A stretch of 64,000 nt of DNA from Dugong dugon (lineage: Eukaryota; Chordata; Mammalia; Sirenia; Dugongidae). The position numbers and the translations under genes were made by a program. Shown piece after piece: positions 44,650-56,746 of the stretch; the first letter of the stretch is position 1, and each line of letters begins with the position of its first letter. The stretch lies in NCBI GenBank assembly GCA_030035585.1, contig CM057463.1:138044736-138108735 (forward strand), read 5' to 3'. Below the pieces are notes generated by a model. The model saw only the letters and a list, made by a program, of their open reading frames with translations, had not been told where the DNA came from and did not search any database.

Positions 44650-45591
44650 TGGATTTTAAATGACATATTGGATATTTAAGAGAACAAATATGATTTTCTT
44701 AGTGAGTTTGAATCTGATTTGACATAAACAGTGTAATCTTCAAACTACATAAATGAGAATTTTCTCATTCAGTTAAGTAAATTAGCATATTACCATTCCA
44801 GTTCAACATAATCTGAATCCCTAAATTGTAAGTAGTCTTGATATACTGGCATTACTGTAGCTTTAAGTATTATCTGTGACATAGTTTTAAAACAGACTGA
44901 TCATTTGAGGGAAAGCAGGAAAAATAATGCTTAGGAAGGAATTGTATAAACTAAAATGAAAACTTTAAAGCTTGTAATTTTACTATGAAATACATTTATT
45001 CACAATTATACCTAGCCATCAATGACCATGGCGGAAGTCTTCACACTTAGAACTGTTAGTCAAACGCTTGAATCTGGCATCTTTATTTTTCAGTAAATTA
45101 ACCTGTTTAAAATGAATGAAACCAGACTGAGTTGTATGAATTTTTAATGTTAATTTACTGTAGAAACTTCAATAAATGGACAATGAGAGTTTGAAGGCCA
45201 GGGATTGACTATAGCTGTTTGGTTTTGGTTGGTTGGTTTGGTGTGTTTTGCGGATGAGGCTCAGTTAAGTCATAAAGGACTGACACTACTTCAAAATTCA
45301 GAAGGACTTTAGTTGTTTTAATATCACACTCCCTGGCAACCAAATTCAGATTTCTCAGGAATTCTTTTCCAACCCACTTTATGTGAGTTTGAGTCAAACT
45401 GTGCCATATTAGAACATTTTTAGTAGCAAAAAATAGTGGCCATGTTGTTCGTTGATCTGATAAAATCTATTGTTTTGCTGGATGATGTGAAAGAGCACCT
45501 AGAAATGTTAGAAAGGAGAGAGACTAGTCTACTCCAATTCTTATGATGAATTTGTTTTTTACAAGTGGTTGTAACCTTTCAAAATAAGTAT

Positions 45592-45775
45592 ACATCTATG
45601 TGTTCTAAGTACTTTACATATATTGCCTCAAACCAACACTATGTGGTGGGTAATATTTGCTCCATTTTTCAGATGAAAAAACTGGGGCAGAGAAAAATTA
45701 AGCCAAAAGCCATTCAACAAGTAAGTTGATGAGGAAAGATAGAAATCCAGTCAGTCTAGCTCTGGAGCCTACACT
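45592..45775 (-). repeat. MIR SINE
   Basis: Minus MIR: TACTTTACATATATTGCCTC, TTTTCAGATGAAAAAACTGG, TCTAGCTCTGGAGCCTACAC. Confidence 0.78.
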
Positions 45776-45973
45776 GCCAAACTCTAAAGTGGCACAAGAT
45801 ATTAGAACCAGAGAAAAACATTACTGTAATTTTTTACTAATGAATAGTGTATCAACTGGAAGTGCTTCCTTTAAAAAACTGAAACTAGAAATGAGCTTTT
45901 TAAATTATCTCAGACTTTATTATGAAAAGAATCCTTCTCAAGACACACTAAATGTCACATTGCATAATGTGTA

Positions 45974-46117
45974 ATCATAACCCATTGTCATCTAGTCAGT
46001 TCTGACTCATGTCGACCCCATGTGTTACAGAGTGGAACTGCTTCCTAGGGTTTTCTTGGCTATAATCTTCACAGAAGCAGATTGCCAGGGCTTTCTTCTA
46101 TGGTGCTGCTGGGTGGA
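45974..46117 (-). repeat. Afrotherian SINE fragment
   Basis: Minus copy, TAGTCAGTTCTGACTCATGT to GGTGCTGCTGGGTGGA; the head side is missing and is followed directly by L1. Confidence 0.85.
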
Positions 46118-46119
46118 TA

Positions 46120-46725
46120 TAATGAAAACCATATTGAGGTACCACTACATAACCACTGGAATGGCTGTGCACCAAAAGACAATATCAAATGTTGGCAGGA
46201 ATGTGGCAAAACTGGAACTTTCATTTATTGCTAGTGTGAATGCAAAATGTACACCCACTTTGGAAAACAGTTTGGAGGTTTCTTAAAAATTAAAAGAAGC
46301 TTACCATACAACCCAATTCTACTCCTAAGAATGGACTCTAAGAGAAATGAAAACATCCATAAAGACTTGTAAGTGAATGTTCATAGCATCATTATTCGTA
46401 ATAGCCAAAAACTGGAAATAATCCAAACGTCTATCAACTGGTGAATGGATTAACATAACTTGGTATAGCCATACAATGGGGCACTACTCAGCAAAACGGA
46501 AATGTCCAGAAAAAAACAGAGTCAGAATGCAGATCAGTGGTTGCCAAAAGCTGGGAGTGACAGCTGGAATTGACTGGAATGGGCTCAAGGGGATTTTCAG
46601 ATAATGCAAATTTTTTAAAATAGATTCCAGTGATAATTATACAACTCTGTAAATTTGCTAAAAACTGTTAAATTGTACACTGACAATGGGTGAATGTTAT
46701 GATATGTGAATTATACCTAAAAAGA
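46120..46725 (+). mobile_element. L1M-type ORF2 end and 3' UTR
   Basis: Reads ATTGAGGTACCACTACATAA, AATAGCCAAAAACTGGAAAT, GATCAGTGGTTGCCAAAAGC and ends CTAAAAAGAAAAAAAAAG. 5'-truncated and decayed; it abuts a minus SINE at 45974-46117. Confidence 0.85.
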
Positions 46726-48787
46726 AAAAAAAAGCTGTTAGCTTCTCCCATGTTAATAACATGATTGTTTTGGTTTTGACATTTACGTGTACTATATGCA
46801 ATTCAGTATTCTCCCATGGAAATGGTATTTCAATGTAAAGGCATTTCAAATATACTTAAACTTTCTAAATGTAATCTAAATGTTCCCTAGGCTTTGCCTG
46901 CTCAAGGCTAGAATTGTCACATTTACGTTAATATAGAAATGTTACCAGTCTGAAGCTGGATCATTGGATATGTTAGTATCTTGTCCACAAGTCTCTTCCA
47001 GCTATTTCTAGCTGTCCCCGGTGATACTCCAGACAACCTTAAAACCCAGTCCATTCTTGCTTTACTCTTTAACAAAGTTTTATTGAATGACTATTATGTG
47101 CATGATTTGGGGGACATAATGATGAACTAAGTAGGCAAAATCCCTGCCTCCAGGATAGGGTAGAGATACAGACACTAAACGAAAAATAAAAATAAATGCT
47201 TGCTGTCTAAAAGACTTTAAAGGAGATGGTCAGCCATGGCCACTACTGCTGCTGCCTACATAAGAAGGTTGTTTCCTTGCTGTTTCACCAGACACCAGTG
47301 GTACTGAGGCTATTTATTGATTTGGAGGGACCTGCTGCTATCTGAATAGATACAGAGAGATCGTTGTCCAACCCCTGTCAAGCTTCTTTACTTGGGCTCT
47401 GAAATAGCTTTGCTTATGTCCTCAAACTCCCAAGTTGTGCCATCAACAACAGTCCCTTTACTTTCTGTCAGTGACTATTCTCTGTAGCAGACCAGACTCA
47501 GTCTCTCAGGCCACCTGGAAAACAGACATGATCTCCTTTCCACTTTCCTGTCCTTCTCATCCCCCTGCAGACACACACCACCACCCAGGAGCTGATGTAC
47601 ATAGATGCCTGGGGTTGGATGCCAACCACACACGTATTTTTTCCTCAATAAGGCCCAGCATGACACCCTGCAGAGAAGACAGAAAAAACACTTTTTATTT
47701 TGATTCTTAATGTGTGTATTTCTTAGAAAAACATTTTCTCAAAAGACCCTTCATTTTAACATAAGTCGTATGTGTGTTCCAGCCATGTATCTACTGTAAG
47801 GAGCATTAGCAAAAAAAATTATAACTTGTCTGGATTCTGAATTTTTATCATTTAAATATCTTACAAATAAGTTGGAAATCAATTGTAGAAACTGCTTATA
47901 GCAAAATGTTAATGGAAAATATTACATCAGAAGCAGACTTCCAGAAATTTGTTTTACTAGAGCTTCCCGGCCTTCATGTACAGATTATTTAAATATTAAG
48001 TCTTTATTAATGATCTTGTCCTTCTGCATATGGATCTAATTTATTCAGTTGCCTTACTTGTTCAAACAAGAATATAAACAAGATGAAGACATATGATGTT
48101 GTATTCTGATCTCACACAGTTGCTTTAATAATGAAGAGAAACGGACTTTGCATAATTAGGATATAATTAATCCTTCATTGTCTCTAATACTCAAAGCAGT
48201 ACAGAGGCAGAAATCTAAGTCTGCATTCTTTTCATAGAGCTATAGTCATAAACTCTACAAGATTAGCTGCATAAAGACAGACTACCCACCTCCACAAATC
48301 ACACTCATATACACACACACATTAAATCACACTATAATTTTTCAAGTGTGATTTTATTAATGTATAATTTACATATAATAAAATTCACCCATTTCAGGTA
48401 TACAGTTAGGTGAGTTTTGACAAATGGATACAATTTTATGTAGATGTAGAACATTTCCTTGAATTCAAGGTTTCCTCATGGCCCTTTGTCGTCAGTATTT
48501 TCCCCTCACCTCTGGCCCCTGGCAACCAATGATCTACTTTCTTTCACTTAGCTTAATGTTTTTGTGATTCCTCCATTTTGTTACATGTATCCATATTTGA
48601 TCCCTTTTTATTTGTTTTTATCCATTATATGGATATACCATAATTTGTTGTCCATTTACCGGTTGATGACATATTGTTTCCATTTGGGGGCCATATGAAC
48701 AAAGCTAGTATGAACATTTGTGCACAGATCTTTGTGTGAACATATATTTTCATTTCTTGTGGGTAAATATAGTGAGTAATATGGTAA

Positions 48788-48941
48788 AAAGGAGCCCTGG
48801 CGGCGCAGTGGTTAAGTGCTCAGCTGCTAACCCACCAGCTGCTCCACAGGAAAAAGATGTGGCAGTCTACTTCCATATGGATTACAGCCTTGGAAACCCT
48901 ATGGGGTAGTTCTACTCAACGGCAATGTGTTTGGTTTTTGG
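48788..48941 (+). repeat. Afrotherian SINE in older L1
   Basis: + copy GGAGCCCTGGCGGCGCAGTG with perfect 10-bp target duplication AATATGGTAA at 48778-48787 and 48942-48951. Confidence 0.93.
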
Positions 48942-49146
48942 AATATGGTAAGTGTATATTTAACTTTATAAGAAACTTTCCAAAGTGGCTGTAGCATTTT
49001 TAATTTCCATTAACAAATTATGAGAGTTCAAATTGCTCCACGTTTTTGCAAACACTTGGTTTTATTTTTTTTAATTCATCCATTCTAGTGAGTGTGAAGT
49101 GGTATTTCATTTGTAATTGTAATTTACATTCTCCTGATGACTAATG

Positions 49147-49265
49147 GGAGCCCTGGTGGTGCAGTGGTTAAGAGCTCAGCTGCTAACCAGAAGGTTCTAA
49201 TCTGTCTAAAGGGTCGCTATGAATCGGAACCAACTCGACGGCAGTGGGTTTGGTTTCAGGTTTTT
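49147..49265 (+). repeat. Afrotherian SINE in older L1, internally deleted
   Basis: + copy GGGAGCCCTGGTGGTGCAGT; the middle is lost and the text jumps from the B-box region to GGGTCGCTATGAATCGGAAC. Confidence 0.87.
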
Positions 49266-51788
49266 TAATGATGATGTTCAGTAATTTTCATTTTTTTATT
49301 GGTTATTCATATATGTTCTTTGGTGATATATCTGTTCCAATCTTTTACCCATTTTTGATTGATATTGTCATCTTTTTATTAAGTTCAGTTATATATTAGA
49401 ATATAAGACCTTTATTAGGTATATGTTTTACATACATTTTTCTCCCTGTCTTTGGTTTGCTTTTCATTTTAAGTGTCTTTAAAAGAACAAAGGGTTTTAA
49501 TTTTGATGAATTTAAACATTTTATGGTTCATCCTAACAAATCTATACCTAACCCAAAATTACAAAAATTTTCCATGTGATTTTTTTTCCTTTTTTTTTAT
49601 TTTGTTATTGTTGAGAATATACACAGCAAAATATACACCAAGTAAAGTTTCTACATGTACAATTCAGTGACATTGACTACATTCTTCAAGTTGTGTAACC
49701 ATTCTCATCCTCCTTTTCTGAGTTGTTCCTCCCCCATTAACATAAATTCGCTGCTCCCTAAGGTTCCTGTCTGATCTTTCGAGTTGCTGTTGTCAGTTTG
49801 ATCCCATGTAGGTAGTTCTTAAAAGACCAAATGCTCAAGGAATATGTTTTTTATTCTAAACTAAACTATTGCTTGGTTTTAAGAAGACTTCAGGGGATAT
49901 TTTTGGTTTAAGGTTTAAAGATGATCTCAGAGCAATAGTTTCTCGGGGTACATCCAACCTTCATGGTTCCACGATGTCTGGAGTCCATGAGAATTTGAAA
50001 TTCTGTTCTATATTTCTCCCCTTTTGATCAGGATTCTTCTATGGAATTATTAATGAAAATGTTTAGCAATGGTAGCTGGGTACCACCCAGTTCTGCTCTC
50101 ATAGCAAAAGAAGCAATAATTCATGGAGGCAATTAGCCACACATTCCATATCCTCCTATTCCTGACTCTCCTTCTTCCTCTGTTGTTCCAGGCAAATGAA
50201 GACCAATTGTTGTGCCTTGGGTGGCCACTTCCAAGCTTTTAAGACCCCAGGCACTACACATTGGACTAGGAGGTAGAACGGAAGCACTAAACATGTTATT
50301 AAGCCAATTAACTGAATGTCCCATAAAATCAGGACACTAAACCTCCAAACCAAGAAACCAAATCCCATGAGGTTAATCCCATGAGGTTTTTAGTTGTACA
50401 TAAGCAGCCTCAGGCTACTCTTTTTTTTTGGTTGTTGTTGTAAATATGTCTATCACACAGCTTTTGCCAATTTGACTTTTTACAGGTGTACAACTTACTG
50501 ATAGGGATTACAATAATCAGCTGTGCAGCTCTACCTTTAATCAATGCAATATTTTCAACACCCTTAGCTCCCCCTTCTCCTCTCCCTCCTAACCCTGGTA
50601 ACCACTAATAAACTCTGTTCTCTATACATTTGCCTTTTATCTTCTTATGTAAGTGAGGTCATACAATATTTGTCCTTTTGTGATTGATTTCACTCAGCAT
50701 AACCTCTTCCATCTCCATCCATATCAAGACTTCATTTCTCCTACTGGCTGAGTAGTATCCCATTGTTTTTTGTTTATCCATTCATCTGTTGATGGGCATT
50801 TATGTTGTTTCCACCTTTTAGCTATTGTGAATAGTGCTGCAATAAACATTGGTGTACAAGTCTTTGTTAGAGTCTCTGCTTTCAAGATTTTGGGGTATAT
50901 ACCTAGGAGTGGAATTGTTGGGTCATATGGTAGTTTTTAGTTTTTGGAAAAACCACCACATTGTTTGCCACAACGGCTGTAACGTTTTGCATTCCCACCA
51001 GCAATGGGTAAGGGTTCCAATTTCCCCACATCCTCTTCAACATTTGTTATTTTTTGTTTATCTTAGCCATCCTAGTGGGAGTGAAATGGTATCTCACTGT
51101 GGTTTTGATTTGCATCTCTCTTATGGTTAATGACACTTGAGCATTTTTCCATTGTTTGGTTGCCATTTGAATGTCCTTTGGTGAAATGTCTATTCAAGTC
51201 CTTTGCCCATTTTATTATTGGGTAATTTGTCTTTTTGTTGTTAAGCTGTCAAAGTTTTATTTATATTTTGGGTATTACATTCTTGTCAGATACATCATTT
51301 TTAAAGATACTCTCCCAGTTGGTAGCTTGTCTTTTCATTTTTTTTATAGTCTTTTGATAAACAAGTTTTTTATTTTTATGAGGCCCCATTTATTTATCTT
51401 GTCTTTTGCTGTTTTTGTTTTGTTTAATTATATTAGATAATCCATTGTTGAAAGCTAGGCCTGACAGTGTTACCCTTGCTTTTTCTTCTAAGAATTTTAT
51501 GGTTTTAGTTTGTACATTTAGGTCATTAATCCACTTTCAATTTGTTCTTTGTGTATGGTGTGAGGCATAGATCCTGCTTCATTTTTCTGCATGTGGAAAT
51601 CCAATTTTCTCAGCACCATTTATTAAAAGACTCATCTTTCCCCTTCAAACGGACTTAGCGCGCTCGTCAAAATCAGTTGATCATAGATGTGTAGGTTTAT
51701 TTCTGGAATTCTATTCTACTCTATTTCAGTGGTCTGTGTGTCTGTTGTTATACCAGTACCAGGCTGTTTTGATTACTGTAGCTGTATA

Positions 51789-51884
51789 AATGAGCCCTGG
51801 TGGCACAATGGTTAAGAGCTCTGTCCTATAGGGTTGCTATGAGTTGGAACTGACTCAATGGCAATGGGTTTAGTTTTTTTTAGG
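51789..51884 (+). repeat. Afrotherian SINE, plus half of an inverted pair
   Basis: Internally deleted + copy, TGAGCCCTGGTGGCACAATG to a T-run tail at about 51876. Together with the next copy it is bounded by GCTGTATA at 51781-51788 and 52007-52014. Confidence 0.85.
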
Positions 51885-52006
51885 GACCCTATAGGACAGC
51901 ATAGGACTGCCCCATAGGATTTCCAAAGAGTGGCTGGTGGATTCAAACTGCTGACCTTTTAGTTAGCAGCTGGGCTCTTAACCACTATGCCACCAAGGCT
52001 CCCACG
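51885..52006 (-). repeat. Afrotherian SINE, minus half of an inverted pair
   Basis: Minus copy from GACCCTATAGGACAGCATAG to CACCAAGGCTCC, tail-to-tail with the preceding copy, inside the younger L1. Confidence 0.87.
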
Positions 52007-52048
52007 GCTGTATATAGTATGTTTTAAAATCTGGAAGTCGGAGTCTGC

Positions 52049-52339
52049 CTACTTTATTTTTTTTTTTAACATTGTTTTAGCTATTTGGGGCCTCTTGCCA
52101 TTCTGTATAAAGTTGAGGATTGGTTTTTCTATTTCTGTAAAGAAGACTGTTGGAATTTTGATCGGGATTGCATTGAATCTGTACAATGCTTTGACTAGTA
52201 CTGACATCTTAACAATATTAAATCTTCCAATCCATAAACATGGAACATCTTTACATTTATTTAAGTCTTCCTTAATCTCTTTCAGCAGTGTTTTATACTT
52301 TTCATTGTGTAAGTGCATCATGTCCCTGGTTAGATTCAT
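52049..52339 (-). pseudogene. L1 ORF2 fragment downstream of RT
   Basis: 96 codons with [40 protein letters not shown] and [12 protein letters not shown]. This is the standard L1 ORF2 segment C-terminal to the RT core. It belongs to the younger L1; frames between it and the RT block are broken. Confidence 0.9.
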
Positions 52340-52511
52340 TCCTAGATACTTTATTCTCTTAGATACTATTGTAAATGGAATTGTTTCCCTAATTTCCCTT
52401 TCAGATTTCTCATTACTGGTGTATAGAAACCTGCAACTTTTCTAACTTCTTCTATTAGCTCTAGAAGTTTTCTTGTGGACTCTGGGATTTTCTATATATA
52501 GGATCATATCA

Positions 52512-52690
52512 GAGCCCTGGTGGCACACTGGTTAAGAGCTACAGCTGCTAACCAAAAGGTCAGCAGTTCGAATCTACCAGCTGCTCCTTGGAAACCCTAT
52601 GGGGCAGTTCTGCTCTATCCTATAGGGTCACTATGCAGCAGAATCAAATCGACAGCAGTGGGTTTGGTTTTTTTGTTTGTTTGTTTGTTT
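52512..52690 (+). repeat. Afrotherian SINE at the L1 RT catalytic box
   Basis: + copy with (GTTT)n tail at 52671-52690. Target duplication TAGGMTCATATCA at 52499-52511 and 52691-52703; the right copy overlaps the FVDD codons of the L1 ORF2. Confidence 0.93.
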
Positions 52691-52797
52691 TAGGCTCATA
52701 TCATCCACAAATAGAGATAATTTTACTTCTTTTCCAATCTGGATAGCTTTTATTTTTTTTTTCTTATCTTACTGTTCTGGCTAGGACTTCTAATACA

Positions 52798-53619
52798 CTA
52801 TTGAATAGAAGTGGTGAGAGAGAGTGAGCTTCTTTGTCTTGTTTCCAGTTTCAAGGGGAAAGCTCTCAGTCTTTCCCCATTAAATATAATGTTGGCTGTT
52901 GGCTTTTCATACATGCCCTGAATCATACTGAGGAATTTCCTTTCTATTCCAATCTTCTTTAGGTTTTTCATCAAGAAAGGGTGTTGGATTTTATCAAACG
53001 CTTTTTCTGCATCCATAGAGGTGATCCTGTGGTTCTTTTCCTTTGTTCTGTTGATGTGGTGTATTATGTTGATTGATTTTCTAATGTTGAACCATCCCTG
53101 CATTCCTAGAATAAATCCCACTTGGTCATGGTGTATGACTCTTTTAATATGCTGTTGGGTTCTGTTTGCTAGTATTTTGTTGAGGATTTTTGTGTGTTTA
53201 TTCACAAAACATACTGTCCTGTAGTTTTCTTTTTTTGTGGTATCTTTGTCTGATTCGGGTATAAGGATTATGTTTGCTTTATAGAATGAATTAGGGAGTA
53301 TTCCTTCCTTCTCTCTCTTTTGGAAGAGTTTAAACAGTATTGGTATCGATTCTTCTCTAAATGTTTGGTAGAATTCCCCAGTGAAGCCATCTGGTCCAGG
53401 ACTTTTTTTTATTGGGATGTTTTTGATCACTGATTGGATGGGTTCATTTGTTATGGGTCTGTTGAGACTTTCCTCTTGAGTCAATTTGGGTAGGTTGTGT
53501 GGTTCTAAGAATTTGTCCATTTCAACTGTGTTTTCCAGTTTATTGCCATACTGTTGTTCATAATATTCTGTCATAATTCTCTTTATTTCTATTGGGTCAG
53601 TTGTAATGTCCCCTTTCAT
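52798..53619 (-). pseudogene. L1 ORF2 reverse transcriptase fragment
   Basis: 273 codons, the longest open stretch in the window. It includes [20 protein letters not shown] (RT start), [33 protein letters not shown] (first catalytic Asp in the A box) and [16 protein letters not shown]. It ends in a degraded GTRQG-PLSP region. The catalytic box beyond appears as FVDD at 52700-52711, where a SINE is inserted. Confidence 0.92.
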
Positions 53620-54209
53620 TTTTTAATTTGGTTATTTGCATCTTTTCTCTTCTTTCCTGTGTTAGTCTAGCTAAAGGTTTGTCAATTTTTTATTGGTCTT
53701 TCCAAAGAACCGACTTCTGGTTTTATTGATTCTGTTGTTTTTCTGTTTTTGATTTTATTTACTTCTTCTCTGATCGTTGTTATTTCCTTTCTTCTGGTAG
53801 GTTTAGGATTAGTTTGCTCTTCACTTTCTAGTTCTTAGAGTTGTTGAGTTAGGCTGTTAATTTGAGATCTTTCTTCTTTTTTTTATGTAGTCATTTATAG
53901 CTATTAGTTTCCCTCTGAGTTTACTGCATCCTGTAAGTTTTGGTATGTTGTGCTTTTGTTTTCATTTGAATCTAAGAAATTTGTGATTTCTCTTCTGATT
54001 TTTTTCCTTAACACATCGGTAGTTTAATAATGTGTTGTTTAATTTCTATATGTTTTTGTATATTCCAGGTTTTTTTCTGTTACTGATTTCTAGCTTCATT
54101 CCATTGTGGTCAGAGAAACTACTTTGTATGATTTCAATCATTTAAATTTATCAAAACTTGCTTTGTGACCTAAAATGTGGTCTATCCTGGAGAATGATCC
54201 CTGTGCCTG

Positions 54210-55210
54210 TGTGATTTTTTTTGTCTTCTTCCAGAATTTTTATAGTTTTAGCTCCTAGGTTTAGTTCTATGATCCATTTCAAGTTAATTTTTACATACAG
54301 TGTGAGGTAAGAGTCAGTGTTCATTTTTTCCATATAGATATCCAGTTGTTCCAGTGCAACTTGTTTAAAAGACTATCCTTTCCTCTCACTGATAGGAAAT
54401 ACCTAGAAAAGGCAATGTATAGATATTAGAGTTTAATAGTGGTTACCAAAGGCAGGAGGAAGAGGGAAAGGGAGAATCATTGTTTAGGAAGTACTGAGCT
54501 TCTGTTTATGGTAATGGGAAATTTGACAGTGGATCCTGGTGATGGTAGCACAGTATGATCGACGTAATTGGTCTCACTGAATTGTACACGTGAAAAATGC
54601 TGAATTGGTAAACACTGTGTTATCTGTATTCTTACAACAAGTTAAAAAAAAGACTATCCTTTCCCACTGAATTATCCCTTGGTGTCTGTTTTTGAAAATC
54701 AGTTGACTATATATGTGTGGGTCTATTTCTGGACTCTTTATTCTGTTCCGTTGATCTAGTGTCTATCTCTAGACAATATCTTAACTACTGTAGCATTACA
54801 GTAAACCTTGAAATTAGGTAGTACAAGATCGCCAACCTTTCTTTTTCAAAATTGTTTTGGCTTGTCTAGGTCTTCTGCAATTTCATATGCATTTTAGAAT
54901 CACCTTTTCAATTTCTACAAAACAAAACAAAAAAAGTCCATTGGGGTTTTAATTGGGATTGCCAGAATTTATAGATAAATCTGAAGAGAGCTGGTATTTT
55001 AAAAATATCGAGTCTCCTAATTTCTGAGCATGATATATATAGCTCTCTTTTTTTTCCCCTAGGTATTTAATTTCAGCAATATTTTGTCAGCGTTAGTGTA
55101 CAGATATTGCACATATTTCATGTTAAATTTATCCCTAAGTATTACATGGTTTATGCTAATTTAAATGTGTTTCTATTTCAATTTCCAATTGTTCACTGTT
55201 CACACTATAG
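54210..55210 (-). mobile_element. Older L1, continuation, with nested L1 3' end
   Basis: Resumes the host L1 after the younger one: TTTTATAGTTTTAGCTCC and ATGATCCATTTCAAGTTAAT, then from 54665 AAAATCAGTTGACTATATAT and TTTTGGCTTGTCTAGGTCTT. Interrupted by a + L1 end at 54384-54647. It fades at about 55200. Confidence 0.82.
54384..54647 (+). mobile_element. L1 3' end, + strand, nested in older L1
   Basis: Short 5'-truncated L1M-type 3' end (TTAATAGTGGTTACCAAAGG, CACTGAATTGTACACGTGAA) with A-rich tail. Perfect 17-bp target duplication AAAAGACTATCCTTTCC at 54367-54383 and 54648-54664. Confidence 0.9.
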
Positions 55211-55875
55211 TTTTAAGCAAAATGTTGGAAGCAGCATTCTGAGAAGGAGTATGGATTGAAAACAAAAGGAAGAAATGATCCTAAATGATAACTCTTTATA
55301 ATGAAAGAGAAAATATACCAGTCAAATCACTGAATAACAAAAGCAATGTGAAAGAGTTATCTTGTAAACTGTTACTTTCACTTTTATATCCAAGCATGGA
55401 ACTTACTGGTTTATTCACCATGAACAATAATACAGATACACCCAGAGAGAAGAAGAAAAAAAGGCACTAGACCTGGAGACAGGAGGCTTAGACTTTAGTC
55501 ATGACCTGCATGCTGAAAAAGTCCAAGATAAATACACCTTGGAAGCATTTTCTTCTTTTTAATTTTTTATTCAACTAATATTTGGTGAGTCCTCACAAAG
55601 TGGCAAACCCTATACTAAATGCTATAAAATGGGAAGAATACTACCTGCCATATCCTTAAGAGGTTTTAATGAAGGCTCAAATGTGAAAGAGATATATGAA
55701 ATATTTTGGTAAACTATAAATTTGACATGTTACTATTATTTCAATTATAAATACAGCATTTATAGATGCTGTTACTTTAATACAGTGCTCAGGGAGAAAG
55801 GAGAAAATGGCTCTGGAAAAAATTAAATGGATTATAGCTAGAGAACCCTTAAATTAATCCTGCCATGACACACCA

Positions 55876-56600
55876 TACCTATTCACTCTGTATGCTGAGC
55901 AGATAATCCCAGAAGCTGGACTATATGAAGAAAAATGGGGCATCAAGATTGGAGGAAGACTCATTAACAACCTGCATTATGTAGGTGACACAACCTTGCT
56001 TGCTGAAAGTGAAGAGGACTTGAAGCAGTTACTGATGAAGATCAAAGACCACAGCCTTCAGTATGGATTACACCTCAACGTAAAGAAAACGAAGATCCTC
56101 ACAACTTGATCAATGAGCAACATCATGATAAAGAGAAGAGACTGAAGTCATCAAGGATTTCATTTTACTTGGATCCACAATCAATACCCATAGAAGCAGC
56201 GGTCAAGGAATCAAAAGATGCATTGCATTGGGCACATCTGCTGTAAAAGATCTCTTTAAAGTGTTGAAAAGCAAAGATGTCACCTTGAAGATTAAGGTGT
56301 GCCTGATCCAAGCCATGGCGTTTTCAGTCACCTCATATGCATGTGAAAGCTGGATGATGAATAAGAAGACTGAAGAAGAATTAACGCCTTTGAATTGTGG
56401 TGTTGGTGAAGAATACTGAATGTACCACAGACTGCCAGAAGAACGAACAAATCTGTCTTGGAAGAGGTATGGCCAGAATGCTCCTTAGAAGCAAGTATGG
56501 CAAGACAGTGTCTCACATACTTTGGACATGTTATCAGGAGGGATCAGTCCCTGGAAAAGGACATCATGCTTGGTAAAGTGGAAAGTCAGCAAAAAATAGG
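55876..56600 (+). pseudogene. RTE RT C-terminal region, catalytic box lost
   Basis: Translates as GRLINNLHYVGDTTLLAESE, SLQYGLHLNVKKTKI and, after stops and frame changes, SLKIKVCLIQAMAFSVTSYA-type wording, then RQCLTYFGHVIRRDQSLEKD. YADD is changed to YVGD (55978-55989), so the first catalytic aspartate is lost. Compare the intact YADD at 5919-5930. Confidence 0.85.
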
Positions 56601-56746
56601 AAGACCCTCAACAAGATGGATTGACAGAAGGCTCAAGCTTAGCAATGATCGTGAGGATGGTGCAGGACCAGGCAGCGTTTCATTCTGTCATACATGGGGT
56701 CGCTATGAGTGGGAGCTGACTCAACAACACCTAACAACAACAACAA
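55876..56746 (+). mobile_element. RTE-type LINE, 5'-truncated, (CAA)n tail
   Basis: Last 0.87 kb of an RTE element ending CTAACAACAACAACAA. Perfect 12-bp target duplication CATGACACACCA at 55864-55875 and 56747-56758. The tail GGGTCGCTATGAGTGGGAGC matches SINE tails in the window. Confidence 0.92.

Larger units (their letters stand above)
48335..49587 (-). mobile_element. Older L1 (L1M-type), 3' section, host of a younger L1
   Basis: Minus-strand L1 wording: GTATAATTTACATATAATAA, CCCTGGCAACCAATGATCTA, TTTCACTTAGCTTAATG, AAGTGGCTGTAGCATTTT. It breaks at the 13-bp duplication TGTGATTTTTTTT (49575-49587) and resumes at 54210. Two + SINEs sit inside. Confidence 0.85.
49588..54209 (-). mobile_element. 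Younger L1 inserted in the older L1
   Basis: About 4.6 kb including three SINE insertions. Minus-strand order: poly(A) end at 49588, long 3' UTR (to about 50640), ORF2 C-terminus, RT region, and a 5' truncation within ORF2 at 54209. Perfect 13-bp target duplication at 49575-49587 and 54210-54222. ORF2 is broken by frameshifts, stops and SINEs. Confidence 0.9.
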
